Assembly: GCF_051842935.1 (NCBI RefSeq)
Contig: NZ_JBPXRR010000001.1
Span: 930,001 to 994,000, forward strand
Direction: 5' to 3'
Source: Pseudalkalibacillus sp051842935
Lineage (GTDB): Bacteria; Bacillota; Bacilli; Bacillales; Fictibacillaceae
Length of the DNA: 64,000 bases
Below are positions 59,506-64,000 of this stretch, in pieces. The notes beneath the pieces were generated by a model, which was not told where the DNA came from, did no database searches, and saw only the letters and a program-made list of their open reading frames with translations. Numbering within the stretch: position 1 is the first letter of the stretch; each line of letters begins with the position of its first letter. The position numbers were made by a program, and so were the translations under genes.

Positions 59506-60720
59506 GTGTCTGAAAAGAAAAAGATCTTGTTATGTGTAACTGGTGGTATTGCAGTATTCAAGGCTGCGGCATTGACTAGCCAAATGAGCAAAGCAGGTTA
59601 TGACGTGAAAGTGATGATGACTCAATCGGCAATGAAATTCGTCACGCCACTTACTTTCCAAACGCTGTCAAGAAATCACGTCTATCATGATACGTTCGAT
59701 GAGAAGGACCCATCCGGGGTTGCCCATATCGATTTAGCAGATTGGGCAGATCTCGTTGTCATCGCTCCAGCGACTGCGAACAGCATCGGTAAGTTGGCGA
59801 ATGGGATTGCAGATGATATGATCTCCACGACCTTATTGGCTACAACGGCTCCAATCATGATTGCACCGGCTATGAATGTCCATATGTATGAGCATCCCGC
59901 CGTTTTTGCGAATATGGAGCGTTTGGCTGATTTCGGACACCGCTTCATCGAGCCAGGTGAAGGATTGTTGGCTTGTGGATACGTTGGGAAAGGACGTCTT
60001 GCCGAACCTGAAGAGATCTTAAAAGCCGTTCAGGAATTTTTTGAAGAGGAAGAGAACCAGGTATTGAGTGGTAAGCACGTATTGATTACGGCGGGACCGA
60101 CTCGAGAGCAGATCGACCCTGTCCGTTTCTTTACAAACCGCTCTTCCGGAAAGATGGGATATGCTCTTGCGGAAGTTGCAGTTTCCCTTGGAGCCCATGT
60201 GACTTTAATCAGTGGACCATCGCATTTGAAACAGCCATACGGTGTCGATTTCATTCCAGTCCAAAGTGCTGCAGAAATGTATGAGGCGGTCATGGAAAAG
60301 TACAACGAAGCAGATCTTGTCATCAAATCTGCTGCAGTAGCTGATTACCGACCGAAAGAAACTTTTGAATCCAAGATGAAGAAGAAGGACGGCAACCTAT
60401 CCATTGAGATGGAACGGACGACAGATATCTTAAAAGAACTCGGCAAGAGAAAAAATCACCAGGTCCTGGTCGGATTCGCTGCCGAGACGGATGATGTCAC
60501 TCGTTACGCCAAAGAAAAGATGGAAAAGAAAAATCTCGACATGATTGTCGCGAATAATGTTTCGCAGCAAGGCTCAGGATTTGAAGGAGATACGAACCAA
60601 GTCTTCATCTATGGTCGGGATGGGCATGAAATGGAAAGTTCACTTCTATCAAAAAGGCAAGTTGCTGAAATCGTCTTGAAGGAATGCCTTAGATATTTGG
60701 AAGGTCCTGATCATAAATGA
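59506..60720 (+). CDS. coaBC: Bifunctional phosphopantothenoylcysteine decarboxylase / phosphopantothenate-cysteine ligase
   Basis: CoaBC makes 4'-phosphopantetheine in coenzyme A synthesis. The N-terminal flavoprotein domain (ILLCVTGGIAVFKAAALTSQ) has the catalytic histidine region and APAMNVHMYEHPAVFANM, with the substrate cysteine in GLLACGYVGKGRL. The C-terminal CTP-dependent ligase domain has ITAGPTREQIDPVRFFTNRS and LVIKSAAVADYRP. GTG 59506 is preferred to ATG 59497 because the GGGGG run overlaps the latter. The start is still uncertain. The stop codon overlaps the priA start. Confidence 0.93.
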   Translation: MSEKKKILLCVTGGIAVFKAAALTSQMSKAGYDVKVMMTQSAMKFVTPLTFQTLSRNHVYHDTFDEKDPSGVAHIDLADWADLVVIAPATANSIGKLANGIADDMISTTLLATTAPIMIAPAMNVHMYEHPAVFANMERLADFGHRFIEPGEGLLACGYVGKGRLAEPEEILKAVQEFFEEEENQVLSGKHVLITAGPTREQIDPVRFFTNRSSGKMGYALAEVAVSLGAHVTLISGPSHLKQPYGVDFIPVQSAAEMYEAVMEKYNEADLVIKSAAVADYRPKETFESKMKKKDGNLSIEMERTTDILKELGKRKNHQVLVGFAAETDDVTRYAKEKMEKKNLDMIVANNVSQQGSGFEGDTNQVFIYGRDGHEMESSLLSKRQVAEIVLKECLRYLEGPDHK

Positions 60721-63137
60721 TAGCAGGAGTAATTGTAGATGTCCCGGCGATGGGGACGGATAAGACTTTTGATTACCGGATTCCTGAGCACCTGGAAGAA
60801 GTCATCAGTATCGGGATGCGGGTGGTCGTACCGTTTGGACCGAGGAAATTGACTGGATTCGTTATTGCCTTGAAAGATACATCTGAGCATAACCGTTTGA
60901 AGAAGATTGAAGACATTGTGGATCCATCGCCGATACTGAATTGTGAATTGATCGAACTCGGAAAATGGATTGCGGAGAACACACTTTGTTTTTTGCATTC
61001 GGCCTATCAATCGATGCTACCTGCAGCGATGAAAATGAATTATTCGAAGAAAATCCTTTTGACGGATCAGGCCGATTTATCTGGAATTCCTGAAGTGTTC
61101 CATCCGGGTCTGCTTTCAGAGGATGGTTTGACATGGGATGAAGTATTGAAGCATGAAAAAGCGGATGTACGTAAAATTCAACAAGCTTTGAGTGATGGAG
61201 AACTGGAAGTACAGTATGAAATCCGCTCAAAGGGAAAGAAAAAGAAACATAAGGTCATCCATATCGATCTTTCGAGTGAAGCATTGGCACTCTCACTTGA
61301 AGCGATGAAGAAAAAGGCGCCCAAACAAGCAGATGTTCTCAAGTATGTTCTTGACCATGGAGAAGAGGAGATTCCGACCTTGAAGCTGATGGAAGAGACG
61401 GGCGCATCCCGGGCGACGGTCAAAAGCTTGATCGACAAAGGCTTGTTCAAGGAAACGGAAGAAGAAGTATACAGGGACCCTTATAAAGATAGGGAGTTCA
61501 AACATACAGAACCACTTCCATTGACTGAGGAACAACAACAGGCAATCACTCCGATCCTTGATGATATTGAAAACCGCCAACATGAAACATTTCTGATCCA
61601 CGGTGTGACAGGAAGTGGAAAAACGGAAATTTACCTACAGTCGATCGAGAAGGTAATCCAGCAAGGTAAAGATGCCATCATGCTTGTACCTGAAATTTCT
61701 TTGACTCCACAGATGGTTCACCGCTTCAAAGGGAGATTCGGTTCAGAAGTCGCTGTGTTACACAGTGGTCTATCTGTCGGCGAAAAGTACGATGAGTGGC
61801 GGAAGATCCAACGGAAAGAAGCAAAAGTGGTCGTAGGGGCGAGATCGGCGATTTTCGCGCCGTTTGAGAACATAGGTATCATCATTATTGATGAGGAGCA
61901 TGAATCGAGCTACAAACAAGAAGAAAATCCGAGATACCATGCACGAAACATAGCAATTGAACGAGGGAAATTCCATCAATGTCCTGTCGTGCTGGGGAGT
62001 GCCACACCGACTCTTGAATCGTATGCTCGTGCTCAAAAAGGCGTTTACACACTATGTACGCTTCATGAACGGGTGAATCAGAGAGAACTCCCATCGGCTG
62101 AAGTGGTCGATATGAGAGAGGAGTTACGCTCAGGGAACCGCTCTTTGTTTTCCACTTCTCTTTTTGAACGATTGAAAGATCGCTTGGAGAAAGGGGAACA
62201 AAGCGTCCTGCTGCTGAATCGAAGAGGATATTCGACCTTTGTGAATTGCAGGGACTGTGGATTCGTTGCCCAATGTCCGCATTGTGATATTTCATTGACG
62301 TATCATAAACGCTCAAATGTGTTGAAATGCCATTATTGCGGACATGAAGCTCCACACCCTTCTCACTGTCCCGAATGCTCATCCGAACATATCCGGTTCT
62401 TCGGAACGGGAACACAAAAAGTGGAAGAAGAATTGAATCGGTTGCTTCCTGAAGCATCGGTCATCCGTATGGATGTCGATACGACGAGCCGGAAAGGGAT
62501 GCATGAAAAACTTTTGAACACGTTCGCCGAGCAAAAAGCGGATATCTTGCTGGGGACACAGATGATCGCAAAAGGCTTAGATTTTCCGAACGTCACATTG
62601 GTCGGGGTCCTGGCTGCAGATTCCATGCTCCACCTACCAGACTTCCGATCAGCAGAGCGCACATTCCAATTGCTTACCCAGGTGGGCGGAAGAGCCGGAC
62701 GTCACATTCTTTCCGGTGAAGTCGTCATTCAAACGTATACACCTGAGCATTATAGCATCCAGCTAGCGCAGCAGCATGACTTCCTCACTTTTTACAATAA
62801 AGAAATGCAAATGAGGAAACTTCATCAATATCCACCTTTTTATTTTCTTGCACTTATTACGATTTCTCATGAAGAACTGATGTATGTGGTGGATATATGT
62901 GAAAAGGTTGCTGCGAGACTACAGGAATCTTTAAGCTCCAATGCGATCATACTGGGACCTGTAGCGTCACCCATCCCTCGTGTGAAAGATAGATATCGAT
63001 ATCAATGCGTGATAAAATACAAAAATGAACCAAACTTGAAAGAAATCTTGAACGAAATACTCGTGCATTATCAAAAACGGATGCAACAAGACCAACTGAC
63101 GATCAGCGTCGATATGCATCCTCAAACGATCCTGTAA
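60717..63137 (+). CDS. priA: Primosomal protein N' (replication restart helicase PriA)
   Basis: PriA recognises abandoned replication forks and loads the replisome. The 806-residue protein has an N-terminal 3'-end-binding domain, a winged helix, and helicase motifs with Walker A HGVTGSGKTEIYL (about residue 296) and DEEHESSYKQ (about 391). It also has the zinc-binding insertion with CRDCGFVAQCPHC and CHYCGHEAPHPSHCPEC, and helicase motif LLTQVGGRAGR. It overlaps coaBC by an ATGA. The next gene is fmt, without the def gene found here in B. subtilis. Confidence 0.96.
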   Translation: MIAGVIVDVPAMGTDKTFDYRIPEHLEEVISIGMRVVVPFGPRKLTGFVIALKDTSEHNRLKKIEDIVDPSPILNCELIELGKWIAENTLCFLHSAYQSMLPAAMKMNYSKKILLTDQADLSGIPEVFHPGLLSEDGLTWDEVLKHEKADVRKIQQALSDGELEVQYEIRSKGKKKKHKVIHIDLSSEALALSLEAMKKKAPKQADVLKYVLDHGEEEIPTLKLMEETGASRATVKSLIDKGLFKETEEEVYRDPYKDREFKHTEPLPLTEEQQQAITPILDDIENRQHETFLIHGVTGSGKTEIYLQSIEKVIQQGKDAIMLVPEISLTPQMVHRFKGRFGSEVAVLHSGLSVGEKYDEWRKIQRKEAKVVVGARSAIFAPFENIGIIIIDEEHESSYKQEENPRYHARNIAIERGKFHQCPVVLGSATPTLESYARAQKGVYTLCTLHERVNQRELPSAEVVDMREELRSGNRSLFSTSLFERLKDRLEKGEQSVLLLNRRGYSTFVNCRDCGFVAQCPHCDISLTYHKRSNVLKCHYCGHEAPHPSHCPECSSEHIRFFGTGTQKVEEELNRLLPEASVIRMDVDTTSRKGMHEKLLNTFAEQKADILLGTQMIAKGLDFPNVTLVGVLAADSMLHLPDFRSAERTFQLLTQVGGRAGRHILSGEVVIQTYTPEHYSIQLAQQHDFLTFYNKEMQMRKLHQYPPFYFLALITISHEELMYVVDICEKVAARLQESLSSNAIILGPVASPIPRVKDRYRYQCVIKYKNEPNLKEILNEILVHYQKRMQQDQLTISVDMHPQTIL

Positions 63138-63154
63138 TAGAGATAGGTGATAAT

Positions 63155-64000
63155 ATGAAAATTGTATTTATGGGAACACCGGATTTCTCGGTTCCGGTAC
63201 TACAAAGAATCATCCAGGATGGCTACGAAGTCGTTGCCGTCGTAACCCAGCCGGACAAGCCGGTAGGACGGAAAAAAGTCATCACCCCGCCTCCCGTTAA
63301 ACACGAAGCTTTACGACATGAAATTCCTGTGCTCCAACCGAAAAAAGTTCGGGTTGAATATGAAGAAATACTGGCTTATGAACCAGACCTGATTGTAACG
63401 GCAGCATACGGACAAATTTTACCGAACGAGCTGTTATCATATCCTAAGTTCGGATGTATCAACGTGCATGCTTCCCTCTTACCTGAATATCGTGGAGGAG
63501 CTCCTATTCATAAAGCGATATTAGATGGCAAGAAGGAATCTGGCATTACGATCATGTATATGGTCGATAAACTCGATGCAGGTGATATCCTGACACAAGT
63601 GAGTGTGCCAATTGAAGAAACCGATGATGTCGGTGCGCTTCATGATAAATTGAGTGTAGCCGGGGCAGATCTATTAAGTGAGACGATACCGAAACTCATA
63701 AATGGAGAAATTGAGCCAGAAGTGCAAAATGAAGGACTCGTCACCTATGCACCCAACATTTCACGAGAAATGGAAAAGATCGATTGGTCAGCTGACGGTG
63801 AAAAGATTTATGATCAGATCAGAGGACTTCGACCTTGGCCGGTTGCATACACGCTTCTGAATGGTAAACAGACGAAAATCTGGTGGGGCGAAAAGGTATC
63901 AGACGCAAAAGGTGGAGAGCCTGGTCAGATCCTTCAATTCGATCAACAAGGAATTTTGGTCGCAACAGGGAATGACATTGCGATCCGGATCACTGAGCTT
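63155..64000 (+). CDS. fmt: Methionyl-tRNA formyltransferase (3' end outside the window)
   Basis: Fmt formylates initiator methionyl-tRNA. The first 282 codons are present and the frame is still open at the window edge, so about 30-35 codons are missing from the usual 315. The N-terminal domain has KIVFMGTPDFSVPVLQR and TQPDKPVGRKK, and the catalytic block is GCINVHASLLPEYRGGAPIH (Asn, His and Asp active site with AGDIL nearby). The C-terminal tRNA-binding domain begins near residue 205. ATG 63155 follows TAGGTGAT. Confidence 0.95.
   Translation, partial: MKIVFMGTPDFSVPVLQRIIQDGYEVVAVVTQPDKPVGRKKVITPPPVKHEALRHEIPVLQPKKVRVEYEEILAYEPDLIVTAAYGQILPNELLSYPKFGCINVHASLLPEYRGGAPIHKAILDGKKESGITIMYMVDKLDAGDILTQVSVPIEETDDVGALHDKLSVAGADLLSETIPKLINGEIEPEVQNEGLVTYAPNISREMEKIDWSADGEKIYDQIRGLRPWPVAYTLLNGKQTKIWWGEKVSDAKGGEPGQILQFDQQGILVATGNDIAIRITEL

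Noticed and set aside
61885..62457. A 190-codon ORF antisense to priA
   Set aside because: priA is a full-length, well-conserved gene on the other strand. The antisense frame has no ribosome binding site or recognisable domain.
1..64000. tRNA, rRNA, insertion sequence or prophage genes
   Set aside because: No tRNA cloverleaf with its T-arm consensus, no rRNA segment, and no transposase, integrase or phage structural gene was recognised anywhere in the window.

Overview
The window is a long, almost gap-free run of housekeeping genes from an aerobic endospore-forming member of the Bacillaceae. Evidence for the lineage is the sporulation genes spoVD, spoVE, spoIIGA, sigE and sigG embedded in the division cluster, bshC (bacillithiol), remA, rqcH, a PyrR-regulated pyr operon, a T-box in front of ileS, strong GGAGG ribosome binding sites, and frequent TTG/GTG starts. 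Gene order follows the Bacillus subtilis ylbO-to-fmt region closely. I cannot fix the genus. No rRNA, tRNA, CRISPR array, prophage or insertion sequence is visible.

Layout. 1-4.75 kb: the tail of a probable enoyl-CoA hydratase, a GerR/RsfA-type sporulation regulator, a GNAT protein on the minus strand, and a three-gene biotin-dependent acyl-CoA carboxylase cassette that interrupts the usual ylbP-ylbQ neighbourhood. 4.8-7.8 kb: panE, a DUF3397-type membrane protein and bshC. 8.0-25.8 kb: the dcw cluster mraZ-rsmH-ftsL-pbpB-spoVD-murE-mraY-murD-spoVE-murB-divIB-ylxW-ylxX-sbp-ftsA-ftsZ. murG, normally between spoVE and murB, is absent, and a terminator stands there. 26-28.8 kb: spoIIGA-sigE-sigG, the switch from predivisional to compartment-specific sporulation transcription. 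28.8-32.9 kb: ylmC-ylmD-ylmE-sepF-ylmG-ylmH-divIVA. 32.9-38.8 kb: T-box-ileS, a DksA/TraR-like ylyA, lspA and rluD. 38.8-50.7 kb: the complete pyrimidine operon pyrR-P-B-C-AA-AB-K-D-F-E with three PyrR attenuators. 50.7-52.3 kb: a SAM methyltransferase, a TVP38-type membrane protein and a 22-residue membrane-peptide ORF. 52.4-54.1 kb: rqcH on the minus strand. 54.5-64 kb: a Ca-type P-ATPase, yloC, remA, gmk, rpoZ, coaBC, priA and the start of fmt. The usual def gene between priA and fmt is missing.

The genes work in blocks: septal peptidoglycan precursor synthesis and polymerisation with Z-ring assembly, then sporulation control, then de novo UMP synthesis, then translation, coenzyme A and replication-restart functions. 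Regulatory signals readable in the DNA include a 10-bp-periodic repeat array before mraZ that looks like a MraZ operator, a sigma-H-like ftsA promoter, a spoIIG-type promoter with 22-bp spacing and Spo0A-box-like heptamers, a sigma-F/G-like promoter before sigG, and sigma-A promoters overlapping the stop codons of divIVA and rluD.

I did not find a clearly new multi-gene system. The least explained DNA is in the three largest intergenic gaps: two long nested inverted repeats (25.9 kb and 54.3 kb) and a triple about 53-bp degenerate tandem repeat (36.2 kb). The 22-codon hydrophobic ORF on the minus strand at 52.2 kb is also unexplained.
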